Source: Bacillus salipaludis
Lineage (GTDB): Bacteria; Bacillota; Bacilli; Bacillales_B; DSM-18226
Assembly (NCBI RefSeq): GCF_004358205.1
Contig: NZ_SMYO01000009.1
Location: 62,001-126,000, forward strand
Length of the DNA stretch: 64,000 nucleotides
Direction of reading: 5' to 3'
Under the pieces are notes generated by a model. It had not been told where the DNA came from, did no database searches, and saw only the letters and a list, made by a program, of their open reading frames with translations. The position numbers and the translations under genes were made by a program. Each line of letters opens with the position of its first letter. The stretch's first letter is position 1. Shown piece after piece: positions 44,195 through 52,908 of the stretch.

Positions 44195-45133
44195 ATGAAT
44201 GAAAACAATAAAATGATTTGTGATTTAGAAACAGGTGTATGTGGTGTAGCCGGGGAGGAAGAGATGGAGATTATTGATTTCCACCAGCCAAAGAAAACCG
44301 TCGATTTATATTATGTGACAGACCCTATTTGCTCACATTGCTGGGCACTCGAACCAGTACTTCGCCGTTTTGTAGAACAGTTTAGCCACTATTTCAACTT
44401 CCATACGGTTATGGGTGGGTTGCTGGAAAAATGGCATGATGGACCAATTGATCCTGCAAATGGTATCTATAAGCCTGCTGACGTCGCTGGGCATTGGAGA
44501 GAAGTGGGAGAATATTCCCGCATGCCAATTGATGGGACTCTTATGTTTGATAATCCAGTGCAATCTTCCTATCCTCCTTCTCGAGTATTTAAAGTGATTC
44601 AAAAAAATCATAATGACGCATTAGCCAATGAATATTTACGTCGTGCAAGGGAAGCTCTTTTTGCATTTAATCAAAATATTTCAGAAGGATCCGTTTTGAT
44701 CGATATTGTAAATAATCTTGGACTTGATGGAAAGGCAATTGTAAAGGAAGCTGAACAACTAATCGGTCAGCAATTATTAAATGAGGATTTCAAGATTGCT
44801 GCAAGCCTAGGTGTTCGTGGATTCCCAACCATTATCATCGTAAATGCAGAAAACAAAGGGGTAAAAATTGTTGGTGCACGCCCTTTAGAAAACTATGTTG
44901 CTGGGCTAAAGCAAGTTCTAAATACAGAAGAACCACAACAAAAACAACAGCCACCCCTTTCTAACTTGCTTGAAAACGAGAAGCTTCTGTTTTCTAAAGA
45001 AATTGAAGTGATGTATGATGTTGATAAATTGGATATTAACAATTTTATTAACAAGGAACTATCACCAAATAGTTATCAAGTGAATGAAATTCTGGGAGAA
45101 TTGTATTTTACAACTACCACAAACATTCGATAA
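44195..45133 (+). CDS. DsbA/FrnE-like thiol oxidoreductase
   Basis: A 312-residue DsbA-fold protein with active site DPICSHCWALEPVL (Cys46, Cys49) and cis-Pro loop RGFPTIIIV, no signal peptide, so cytoplasmic. It resembles the SpxH/YjbH-FrnE group; SpxH is the adaptor for Spx degradation and a Spx gene is 11 kb away, but the match to YjbH proper is not close. The C-terminal ~70 residues after the fold are unique. TetR next door suggests inducible disulfide or toxin stress response. Confidence 0.78.
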   Translation: MNENNKMICDLETGVCGVAGEEEMEIIDFHQPKKTVDLYYVTDPICSHCWALEPVLRRFVEQFSHYFNFHTVMGGLLEKWHDGPIDPANGIYKPADVAGHWREVGEYSRMPIDGTLMFDNPVQSSYPPSRVFKVIQKNHNDALANEYLRRAREALFAFNQNISEGSVLIDIVNNLGLDGKAIVKEAEQLIGQQLLNEDFKIAASLGVRGFPTIIIVNAENKGVKIVGARPLENYVAGLKQVLNTEEPQQKQQPPLSNLLENEKLLFSKEIEVMYDVDKLDINNFINKELSPNSYQVNEILGELYFTTTTNIR

Positions 45134-45151
45134 GTATTTTACTATAGAAAA

Positions 45152-45183
45152 AAAAGAGTGGCTTTGTCGCCACTCTTCTTCTT
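45152..45183 (+). terminator. Rho-independent terminator
   Basis: AAGAGTGGC and GCCACTCTT, then CTTCTTG. Confidence 0.7.
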
Positions 45184-45322
45184 GTTGAAATAATATGCCG
45201 TTTAGTTCTCGCTAAAGCCTGTCTAGTTTATAAGTTAGGAGCTCTTACTCCCCGGTAGCTCAACATAATCATCAGTTCCTTTAAGTCCAATGTTTCACAA
45301 TCTTTCTTGGTACTTTAGACAT

Positions 45323-45859
45323 TTATATACTTTTTATTACTTTCGCTGGATTTCCCCCCACTATTGAATTAGTAGGTACATCCTTCGTAACAACAGAACC
45401 AGCAGCAATAATTGAATTATTACCGATCGTGATTCCAGGTAAGATAACACAACTGCCACCAATCCACACATCATTGCCTATTGTTATTGGAATCGCATAA
45501 CCACTCTTGTTTCTATCTTTAGGTTCAATTGAATGACCCGCCGTATATAGTCCAACGTTAGGACCAATCATACAGTTGTCACCAATCCTTACTTCTGCCA
45601 TATCTAATATAGTGCAATTATATCCAGCATAGAAGTTGTCTCCAATGTGGATGTTGTATCCTAAGTCACAGTGGAAATTATGCTCAATACTCGGATTTCC
45701 ACCGACACCTCCGAACAATTCCCTAATAATTTCCTCTTTTCTTTCTGAATCTTCGATTGGACAATTGTTAAACTCTTGAACAAGTTTATGGGCAATTATA
45801 TTTTTCAACCTTAGTTCATCCGTACTTCGTTCGTAGTAGATTTTCTCTTTAGCCTCCAT
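45323..45859 (-). CDS. Sugar O-acetyltransferase, Maa/LacA type
   Basis: A 178-residue left-handed beta-helix acetyltransferase with N-terminal Mac domain (IYYERSTDELRLKNIIAHKL) and hexapeptide repeats ending IIAAGSVVTKDVPTNSIVGG. Acetyl-CoA dependent; acts on maltose or galactosides. The catalytic His is in TAGHSIEPKDR. Single gene with no sugar genes near. Confidence 0.88.
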   Translation of the reverse strand: MEAKEKIYYERSTDELRLKNIIAHKLVQEFNNCPIEDSERKEEIIRELFGGVGGNPSIEHNFHCDLGYNIHIGDNFYAGYNCTILDMAEVRIGDNCMIGPNVGLYTAGHSIEPKDRNKSGYAIPITIGNDVWIGGSCVILPGITIGNNSIIAAGSVVTKDVPTNSIVGGNPAKVIKSI

Positions 45860-45986
45860 ATCTAGTCTCCTTTCTTCAATTATTTATAAAATACCACATT
45901 TTCTTCAACTTACCTGCCATATCGTTCAATAAAAAAAGCCACCAAAATGGCAGCCTGATATTTAAGTAATGAATAGTATCCTAAAA

Positions 45987-46333
45987 TCATGCCTTATGTT
46001 TTATAAGGGGTACAAATACCATTACATCTTCTAATATTTCTTTACCTCTTTTACAATAGTTCGTTCCACCCATTAATTGATATATATAAATAACGATTGC
46101 TGTTACAACTGACAATATGTAAAATGTTTTGGTCGCATTTTCTTGAATTGGAATACTCCAACTTTAGCGAAAAGTTTTGCAATAGGGAATGCGAGAAGAT
46201 AATCTAGTACAGCATTTAATGTTAAGTACTTTAGGAAGCTACCGTACGTTATTTTAAATACCCAAATAGTTGTTATAAAAAATAAACCTATAAGGTAAGA
46301 GAACTCTAAACGATAATTTGGAAATAAAATGTC
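45987..46333 (-). pseudogene. Decayed polytopic membrane protein gene
   Basis: Minus frame DILFPNYRLEFSYLIGLFFI, LNAVLDYLLAFPIAKLFAKV then a frameshift near 46112 to a frame ending VVTAIVIYIYQLMGG and a charged tail. The pattern resembles the CBO0543-type membrane family, N-terminal part missing. The call rests on my recall of the family. Confidence 0.45.
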
Positions 46334-46336
46334 CTG

Positions 46337-46801
46337 CTATTTAATCAATAACGTCTCCCCTTTTTCATCAAATGCATTCTTAAAATCAAATGCATAAGGA
46401 GTGGAACCATGCTGAATATAATGGTTGTATCTCCTGAATGCCTCCTCCCATGAAACATCCCGCACCATTTCTGTCCACCAAACTACATAAGAAGGATGTT
46501 TCTCTGGATAAGACTCTATCCATCTACTTCTATCATGCAATGCTTGCATATGCTTTCCTGAATAAGTAAAGCGATATAAAGATTGAAGGCTTCTCCATAC
46601 GGTTAGTGTAAGAATAGGAGAACCCTTTCCTTTTACGGTATCTTCAGGGAAAGAGACTCCTTCAGGTGAAAACGCCTCTATAAGACCTGATTTAGTTGCT
46701 TGACGATATACTTCATTTCCCACTTGAAAAAATTCACGAGAGGCAGAGTGGCTATGCGGGTGATTTAGCCTGCCAACAGTATAGATTGAAACGAATGCCA
46801 T
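46337..46801 (-). CDS. DUF3291-type protein
   Basis: A 154-residue soluble protein; MAFVSIYTVGRLNHPHSHSA, SPILTLTVWRSLQSLYRFTY and HPSYVVWWTEMVRDVSWEEA are typical of DUF3291 (a heme-degrading-monooxygenase-like fold). No catalytic role known. Start at 46801 after GGAGG; the open frame upstream lacks a site. The neighbouring pseudogene ends right beside it. Confidence 0.75.
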   Translation of the reverse strand: MAFVSIYTVGRLNHPHSHSASREFFQVGNEVYRQATKSGLIEAFSPEGVSFPEDTVKGKGSPILTLTVWRSLQSLYRFTYSGKHMQALHDRSRWIESYPEKHPSYVVWWTEMVRDVSWEEAFRRYNHYIQHGSTPYAFDFKNAFDEKGETLLIK

Positions 46802-46974
46802 AAATAGTCCTCCATCTATAGTTTTTCCTAGTATATATTCAAGTAAAAATGTAAAAATTCCATTTTCGTGCTTTGGCACATATAAGGAAACGTTTCGCAC
46901 AGTACATTTTTTCACAATCTTTTTTTTTAGTTGAATAAAGCCATTCCCGACTTTTCAAATGCAAAAAATAACAA

Positions 46975-47125
46975 AATTTTAACCAGTTTTCATAGAAATT
47001 TCGGAAAGGCCCTAATGTGGTCTTCATGCCCCTATTTTCCTACGAGTGGGGTTTACAAAGCGTGGGGTCAATTCAACGTCAATGGGCATATTTTGACCGT
47101 ACCGTTTGTTATAAAAGTAAAATAA
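46975..47125 (+). pseudogene. Fragment of a YtkA/FixH-like copper-associated protein
   Basis: The end of the frame reads FPTSGVYKAWGQFNVNGHIL then TVPFVIKVK, like the C-terminal strand pair of YtkA-like proteins. A frameshift precedes PYFPTSG (the other frame gives GPNVVFM). The rest of the gene is missing. Confidence 0.4.
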
Positions 47126-47163
47126 ACTCGTTTGGTTTTAAACTTTCACCTATAATCCAAAAA

Positions 47164-47190
47164 TGACCTATTCGAAAAATGAATAGGTCA
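47164..47190. terminator. Terminator-like hairpin
   Basis: TGACCTATT and AATAGGTCA form a 9-bp stem between two remnants. Confidence 0.5.
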
Positions 47191-47191
47191 A

Positions 47192-47345
47192 CTATTGATT
47201 AGTATTTTTATTACGGAATCCAAGTCCAAGAGCAACTAACGAAAGGATAAGAGCCACAACAGACAGGATTAGTGGAAGAGAATTTGACTTATTCGTGTCT
47301 GTTGTTCTAACCTCCGCTGTTTTAGTTTCTTCTTTTTTTGATACC
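47192..47345 (-). pseudogene. C-terminal membrane-anchor fragment (YcnI-like)
   Basis: Minus frame VSKKEETKTAEVRTTDTNKS then SLPLILSVVALILSLVALGL and a short basic tail. It looks like the C-terminal anchor of a YcnI-type (DUF1775) surface protein; the rest is absent. Together with the YtkA-like fragment it suggests a lost copper gene cluster. Confidence 0.35.
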
Positions 47346-47437
47346 TTTAATATTCTTTTCAAAAAGGATTACAATTTTAAGAGGGGTGCCTACCAATTAA
47401 TCACTAAACGGAAAATTTCATGTTATTATTTAATTTT

Positions 47438-48454
47438 TTATTCAAAATCTTTAAAAGCTAATTCTTTTCTATTAGGAGCCATTTGCGGTTTTTCTAACCA
47501 CCCATTTTTTATCATGATTTTTGCTCCATCCTCTGCGAAACTCATAATTTCGGCAGATAATCTTATGTAATGAAGGCCAATATCTCTTCTTGGACTCGTT
47601 GCCATGCTCATTCCATAAAATCCAACACTAAGTGCATTTAAAGATGTAGTGTAAAACATCATTAACTTGTCAGAAAAGGTAAAGGTTGTAGAGGTTGTTA
47701 CTTCAGAGTCCCAGCTAGTGGGAACAGGAAGATCATCCTGTTTTAATATATCCCCAAATACTTCGCAATGCTTTTTAGCAATTCCTATACCCCTAAATAG
47801 ATATTTAACTACTTCTTCTGATTGGGCAACTTGACTAAATCCAATTAAAGTCGATACCCCAAAAGCATTTCTTTGATAATTAGCAAAAAGATTCGTGATT
47901 TCAGGACCAACTAATGGCCTTTTCTTCCCAAAGAAGCCTGTAAGGAAATTTTCATTGTCTATAAATTCGATATTATTTGGAATAGGTAAATACGGAGACC
48001 TTATATAAAGACCTTTCAATAACAGAAGTTCTTTTACTTCCCTTAAAAACTTTGTTAGTTGGGTAATACATTCATTAAAATAACTATAAACATCAGCCCT
48101 AACTGCGAATGATAAATTGATGCTATACCCTTGTAAAGCAATTTGTGAGGCATTATGGAGGTAATTCAAAACGTATACATCTGAATATAATCTTGGTGCT
48201 GAAATATCTACATCATGATCTGTGTTAAATCCATAAGGGATAGGATAATTTTCTTTATTCAAGATTTCTCTTAGAGTTTTAAGATTTCCATTAGCTATAT
48301 CTAATGCGTGCTGCATAAGTGGCTTTATTTCAATATCTTCCATTTTCGATAAAAAATGTTCAAACTTACACTTTATGGCACTATCGTTTATGTATGCCCC
48401 CCATAGGGTAGTAGCCTCCGCTGAGGTTAGCCCTGCTTGTACCCCATCCCTCAT
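47438..48454 (-). CDS. DUF3231 family protein
   Basis: A 338-residue all-helical protein built of two similar halves of about 165 residues, each beginning with a helix like LTSAEATTLWGAYINDSAIK, followed by YPIPYGFNTDHDVDISAPRL. DUF3231 is common in Bacillus, often several per genome, and has no known function; the fold suggests ferritin-like helical bundles. Start after GGAGGGG. Monocistronic. Confidence 0.8.
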   Translation of the reverse strand: MRDGVQAGLTSAEATTLWGAYINDSAIKCKFEHFLSKMEDIEIKPLMQHALDIANGNLKTLREILNKENYPIPYGFNTDHDVDISAPRLYSDVYVLNYLHNASQIALQGYSINLSFAVRADVYSYFNECITQLTKFLREVKELLLLKGLYIRSPYLPIPNNIEFIDNENFLTGFFGKKRPLVGPEITNLFANYQRNAFGVSTLIGFSQVAQSEEVVKYLFRGIGIAKKHCEVFGDILKQDDLPVPTSWDSEVTTSTTFTFSDKLMMFYTTSLNALSVGFYGMSMATSPRRDIGLHYIRLSAEIMSFAEDGAKIMIKNGWLEKPQMAPNRKELAFKDFE

Positions 48455-48774
48455 GTTTTTCCCCTCCCATTAGAGCTTTCATTAATTTTAATTTCTTCAC
48501 CTGTTTCCAGTTGTATGTAAAAAATAGATGAAATGGACAAATTTACTTTTAACATTGGATTAAGTCCCGTACCTTCTGTTTTTTATTTCCATATTCTAAA
48601 AGCAGTCGTTACAAAGGGGGATAGAATGTCATTCAATTCCCCAATCTTTATACATTTCCTATTAATAACGCAGAAATGAATCAAATAAACGATTATGGGA
48701 CTCAGAATCAGTATTTAAATTCAATTACCCTTACATCAAAAATTCTTTTCTCAGAGACAAAGCATAAATATAAA
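48455..48774. other. Spacer without recognisable gene
   Basis: About 320 bases, AT-rich, no gene seen; the left part is the promoter region of the DUF3231 gene. Confidence 0.4.
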
Positions 48775-48797
48775 TAGCCCTTCTATTCGAAGGGCTT
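48775..48797 (-). terminator. Terminator of splB
   Basis: AGCCCTTC and GAAGGGCT pair, with a T-rich sequence on the minus side. Confidence 0.7.
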
Positions 48798-48817
48798 AAT
48801 CAACTGAATTTTTTATT

Positions 48818-49846
48818 TTAGGTGAAGTACTCAATCTTAGCTTGTGGAAAAAATGTACTAATATAGCTTCCAAGAGTATCTTTTATATCTTCTTGCTCCT
48901 CATCAGTATAGACATACTTACCAATTCCATATCGCCCCCATTTCCATTTCCTCTTTGATTCATCGAGTTCTAATTTTGTCATGGGATAATTCTTTTCGAT
49001 AACGCGTTTAGCTGGCTTTGTAAAGCGATGTTGGATCATTTCAAAGGTTAAATCTTTTTTCGCTGTATTAGAAAGCTCAGATTCTAACTTTTCAAACATC
49101 TCTTTATACCCCTGTTTCCAGCCATCATGCAGATAAATAGGAGCAATTATGAAACCCAAGGGGTAGCCTGCTTCTGCCACCTTTCCTGCAGCTTCAATTC
49201 TTTCGTTCTGTCTTGATGTGCCAGGTTCAAAGGTTTTGATAATATAATCGTCATTCATACTAAATCGAAAGCGGGTCCGGCCATTATGCTTGGCATCAAG
49301 TAAATGATCTACATGAGCAAATTTTGTTACAAAACGTAATTTTCCATATTCTGTTTGACCAAAAAATTCAATTGCTTTTTTTAATGTATGGGTTAAATGA
49401 TCAACACCCACGACATCTGATGTACAAGAAGCTTCAAATCTGGTTGGATCTGGGGCACGTTCTTTCATATAGTTTTCTGCTGCTTCAAAAATATCATCGA
49501 GATTTACATATGTACGGATATAAGGTTTGGACCCCATCGTTGTTTGCAGATAGCAGTAATGACAATGCCCCATACATCCTGTTACAAAGGGAATGGCATA
49601 TTCCGCAGAAGGCTTCGAGGTATCGAACTTCAAGGTTTTCCTAACCCCTATAACCAGTGTAGATTTCGCAATCCGATATCTTTGAAAATCAGTATCCCCT
49701 GGTAAGTTACGAATCTGATTATGTGAAGTCGTTTCTCTCACTTCGACCCCCATATCCTCAAATTTGGTAACCAACTCTTTTCCAAGTGGATAGTCCAATG
49801 CACCGGGTTCAACATAGACGAGTTGAGGGATAAATGGCTTAACCAT
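48818..49846 (-). CDS. splB: Spore photoproduct lyase
   Basis: A 342-residue radical SAM enzyme. Cluster cysteines are Cys91, Cys95 and Cys98 (CMGHCHYC, the CX3CX2C motif), and the catalytic hydrogen donor Cys141 is in ASCTSD, at the same position as in the studied enzymes. It directly reverses 5-thyminyl-5,6-dihydrothymine in spore DNA at germination. Its start overlaps the end of splA by 8 bases, so translation is coupled. Confidence 0.95.
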   Translation of the reverse strand: MVKPFIPQLVYVEPGALDYPLGKELVTKFEDMGVEVRETTSHNQIRNLPGDTDFQRYRIAKSTLVIGVRKTLKFDTSKPSAEYAIPFVTGCMGHCHYCYLQTTMGSKPYIRTYVNLDDIFEAAENYMKERAPDPTRFEASCTSDVVGVDHLTHTLKKAIEFFGQTEYGKLRFVTKFAHVDHLLDAKHNGRTRFRFSMNDDYIIKTFEPGTSRQNERIEAAGKVAEAGYPLGFIIAPIYLHDGWKQGYKEMFEKLESELSNTAKKDLTFEMIQHRFTKPAKRVIEKNYPMTKLELDESKRKWKWGRYGIGKYVYTDEEQEDIKDTLGSYISTFFPQAKIEYFT

Positions 49847-50090
49847 AATAATCCTCTATCTCTGTTAAGCCAAATGCTTCTTGATAAGCCATTTCGGCCT
49901 CATTTGCACTTGTATAAACAGCAACCGCATCATTTAATGGATAGTAGGTTTCATAAAGGAACAGAGCTAATTGACCTGGTGATTCAGGATGCTGAACAAC
50001 AGCAGCTTCTTGAACATTAGCTACATCCTGTGCATGTGGGTTACGAATGATTACATAGACGATTTGTCCAGGATTATAATTTTGTTCCAA
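49839..50090 (-). CDS. splA: SplA, transcriptional regulator of spl
   Basis: An 83-residue protein matching SplA (GQIVYVIIRNPHAQDVANVQ, then LFLYETYYPLNDAVAVY), a TRAP-related regulator that lowers expression of splB. Start after GGAACAAAATT context with AAAGGATGG upstream. It is the first gene of the splAB operon, which is forespore-specific in B. subtilis. Confidence 0.9.
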   Translation of the reverse strand: MEQNYNPGQIVYVIIRNPHAQDVANVQEAAVVQHPESPGQLALFLYETYYPLNDAVAVYTSANEAEMAYQEAFGLTEIEDYYG

Positions 50091-50162
50091 TTAATTTAGT
50101 CCATCCTTTCACTAAAGAAATTTCACTTTTCAGGTATTCATCTTAATTTCCCCAGTCCTTGC

Positions 50163-50453
50163 TTATTTATAATCATTCAATGCTCGTAATACAATTAAAT
50201 AAAGCAAATAGACTCCTAAGTACCCCCCTGTCATTAAGAAAAAAGGATTTAAAAAAAGGGCATGAATATTGGTCATAAATACTGTACCATCATTGATTAT
50301 ATTAAGTATTCCGATAGAAGCAATATTACCAAAGATAAGTGCTGAAATGATTGCAACTAAATTATAAAGATTCTGGATCTTGACCCATTTTCTTTGAAGT
50401 ATGATCATAAAAATGGGGATAACAATACTACCTAAAATTAGGAGTATCTTCAT
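50163..50453 (-). CDS. Small membrane protein
   Basis: A 96-residue protein with three hydrophobic segments (about 2-19, 31-52, 70-90). AGGTGATA lies before the ATG. I do not recognise the family. It is upstream of splA on the same strand, but 70 bases separate them and no function is evident. Confidence 0.65.
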   Translation of the reverse strand: MKILLILGSIVIPIFMIILQRKWVKIQNLYNLVAIISALIFGNIASIGILNIINDGTVFMTNIHALFLNPFFLMTGGYLGVYLLYLIVLRALNDYK

Positions 50454-50552
50454 ATTATCACCTCGTCTATCATTTTTCTCTAAACAAAAGTATTCAACAT
50501 TATTAAGCTAACGGTGCCGATCGTTTAATATTCCAAAATTTATTGTGTTGAA

Positions 50553-50582
50553 AAAACCCCTTCTCACTGAGAAGGGGTTGTT
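50553..50582. terminator. Rho-independent terminator
   Basis: AACCCCTTCTC and GAGAAGGGGTT form a perfect 11-bp stem. Confidence 0.75.
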
Positions 50583-50594
50583 CCTTATATACAT

Positions 50595-50729
50595 TTAATA
50601 TTTACTAATTTTATTTGGGTTATTAGAAATGAAATCAAAAAATGCATGTATAATTTCAATTGATTGAAATGTTAATAATGATAAGGCTGATATACTAAAA
50701 AAAACAACGGGAATGAGCCGAATCCACAT
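50595..50729 (-). CDS. 44-residue single-helix membrane peptide
   Basis: MWIRLIPVVFFSISALSLLT followed by FQSIEIIHAFFDFIS and a polar tail. GGAGGCG precedes the ATG by 8 bases and the 11-bp terminator lies just downstream, so it is a proper gene. It is too short for the usual gene callers. Unknown function; divergent from a DUF3231 gene. Confidence 0.65.
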   Translation of the reverse strand: MWIRLIPVVFFSISALSLLTFQSIEIIHAFFDFISNNPNKISKY

Positions 50730-51048
50730 TTACTTTCGCCTCCATTTTATTTCGATTTACTAAATATAAGTATGCTAACTATTTTAATTAATTATCATTT
50801 AAAAGTAAAAAGTTATGCACTTAGATTAAAAATGTTTTAAAAATAAATCACCTTTTTGAGTCGTCTTAAAATGATTGATTGAAAATTCCAATTTACGATT
50901 TCAATCCCCCTCTTTTACTCTTAACCCGTAATTTAAGTTCAACTTCCACTCACTCTCAATAACTAGGCTTAAGGATTTTAAAGTTTTGATTGGACATAAT
51001 AAGGATAAGTAAAAAAAATTTACATAAAAAACATAGAGGGGTTAGAAA
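50730..51048. other. Spacer upstream of DUF3231 gene
   Basis: About 320 bases, AT-rich, promoters presumably here; no gene seen. Confidence 0.4.
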
Positions 51049-52044
51049 ATGAGCGGAGTTCCCATTACTTCATCAGAATTAGCAAATTTATGGATGACCT
51101 ATCAAGAAAAAACCATGATCATGAGAATCATGGAGCATTTTATAGAACATGCTGATCATGAAGAAAAACAACTGTTACAAGCTCATTATGATGCTGCCGC
51201 TAAAGCCATCGAATATATTACAGGGATATTCGAAAACGAGGGTGCAGTGATTCCTATTGGTTTTACTGAAAGTGATGTAAATAAAGGGGCCCCAAAATTA
51301 TTTGATTTTCTCTACGATATCTTTTATTTGAATATGATGACGAAAATGGAAATGAGTCTTTTTTCGCTGTATTGTGGTATGTCTTATCGGAAAGATATTA
51401 ATGAGTTTTTTATCAATATAGCAGCAGAAGCCCAAACGATGAACTACAAAGCAGCTCAACACCTTTTAGAAAAAGGAGTTTTGGTGCGTCCGCCTTTCGT
51501 ATCAATGCCTAAAGAAGTGCATTTTGTAGAGGATAAAAAGTATAGGGGCGGCCTCAATCCCTTCCGTGAAACCAGGTCACTAAATACGATTGAAGTATCT
51601 CTGATCCACCATGCCGTTGAAACAAACCTTGTAGGAATGCAACTAATGATTGGATTTGCCCAAGTTGCCGAGAATAAGGAAGTTCAAGATTACCTTGTAA
51701 AGGGAATGAAATTGTCCAAAAAAATTGAAATGGAGCTTGGTGATTTTTTACGCCAAAGTTTTATTGAACCACCAGCGACACATGCTGGTAAAGCAACTAC
51801 GTCAAAAATTTCACCATTTTCCGATAAAATAATGATGTATAACACCGGTTTATTAACTTCATTTGGGTTAGGAAGTAATGCATTAGGAGGGGCATTTAGT
51901 TTACGAAATGACTTACCTGCAAAAATGTCTCTACTTTCAAAAGATATTTTTAGTTTTGCTCAAGAGGGAGGAAAACTAATGATAAAAAATGGCTGGATGG
52001 AAGAACCTCCACAGATTGAGGATCGGAATCAATTAACGAAATAA
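51049..52044 (+). CDS. DUF3231 family protein
   Basis: A 331-residue helical protein of two homologous halves (GVPITSSELANLWMTYQEKT at the start; SLNTIEVSLIHHAVETNLVG midway). VIPIGFTESDVNKGAPKLFD is the family hallmark. It resembles the gene at 56520 more than that at 47438. Starts after AGAGGGG. Unknown function. Confidence 0.82.
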   Translation: MSGVPITSSELANLWMTYQEKTMIMRIMEHFIEHADHEEKQLLQAHYDAAAKAIEYITGIFENEGAVIPIGFTESDVNKGAPKLFDFLYDIFYLNMMTKMEMSLFSLYCGMSYRKDINEFFINIAAEAQTMNYKAAQHLLEKGVLVRPPFVSMPKEVHFVEDKKYRGGLNPFRETRSLNTIEVSLIHHAVETNLVGMQLMIGFAQVAENKEVQDYLVKGMKLSKKIEMELGDFLRQSFIEPPATHAGKATTSKISPFSDKIMMYNTGLLTSFGLGSNALGGAFSLRNDLPAKMSLLSKDIFSFAQEGGKLMIKNGWMEEPPQIEDRNQLTK

Positions 52045-52135
52045 TCGTTTAATATGTATCTTTATCTCTACTCTTAAAACAATGTGATTCATTCATTTCC
52101 AAGATACTATTACTCGATTTATAAAACAAAATGAC

Positions 52136-52164
52136 ATATGCCTTGCTTAGTAAGCAAGGCATAT
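52136..52164. terminator. Terminator
   Basis: ATATGCCTTGCTTA and TAAGCAAGGCATAT form a perfect 14-bp inverted repeat around one G. Confidence 0.7.
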
Positions 52165-52251
52165 AATTGGAAATAATACCTATTTCTTGTTGAACTAAAC
52201 TGCACTTGTTAGTTGAATAAGGTCCCTCTTTTATTGACGCTATTACTTGGA

Positions 52252-52443
52252 TTACTTTCCCCACAAGAAATCCAGGAAATCTAAATACTCAGTCAATTGC
52301 TCATTACTCATATTATCTAAATTTCTTGGTCTTAAACCAAACTCATCTTCACTTTGTTTCATAAATTCTCGGTAGGTTTGTGTATTTTTGGACTCCGATT
52401 CAATATCACAAATTCGACGATCCAAATTCTTACTTTCTAACAT
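52252..52443 (-). CDS. Small acidic hypothetical protein
   Basis: A 63-residue protein from MLESKNLDRR, with AAAGGAGG 6 bases before the ATG. Acidic, C-terminal EYLDFLDFLWGK. Not recognised. Confidence 0.55.
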   Translation of the reverse strand: MLESKNLDRRICDIESESKNTQTYREFMKQSEDEFGLRPRNLDNMSNEQLTEYLDFLDFLWGK

Positions 52444-52850
52444 TGTCAACCTCCTTTTACTTCGCAATATTTTTTACTAATCCGTACTAATCTTTAGAAA
52501 ATAACAAAAATGGTAACTCTTATTATTCATTATTAATGTCAATAAGTCTTTTCTTGCTTGATGCTAGATATGGATTGAAACATATTTTTATATTAGAAAA
52601 TCTATTAAAATTGAGATGATAATTTATCATATTAATTCGAAAAACTTTTGAATGGACAAGTGAATCAGTTAAAATGCGGATTTTATAGGTCTTACTTTTA
52701 TGCTTGGATGACGCTACGGAGATGTTCCATTGGCTAAAAAGCCTCTAGAAGAACCTTCCTATGGGTTTCTGTATGGAGACTCTTTCATCTTTTAAAAATA
52801 AAACTATAAAGTCCAATTCTAGTTTCACAAAAAATCTATAAAGAAAAACA
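52444..52850. other. Spacer without recognisable gene
   Basis: About 400 bases. A short frame near 52725-52795 (PLAKKPLEEPSYGFLYGDSF) looks like the end of a protein but has stops before it; probably a remnant. Confidence 0.35.
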
Positions 52851-52882
52851 AAAAAAGAGAAGTGCAATCAAACACTTCTCCC
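52851..52882 (-). terminator. Terminator of the RND gene
   Basis: GAGAAGTG and CACTTCTC pair; followed by T7 on the minus strand. Confidence 0.75.
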
Positions 52883-52908
52883 TCCTATTTCACTCCACAA
52901 TTAAAATT

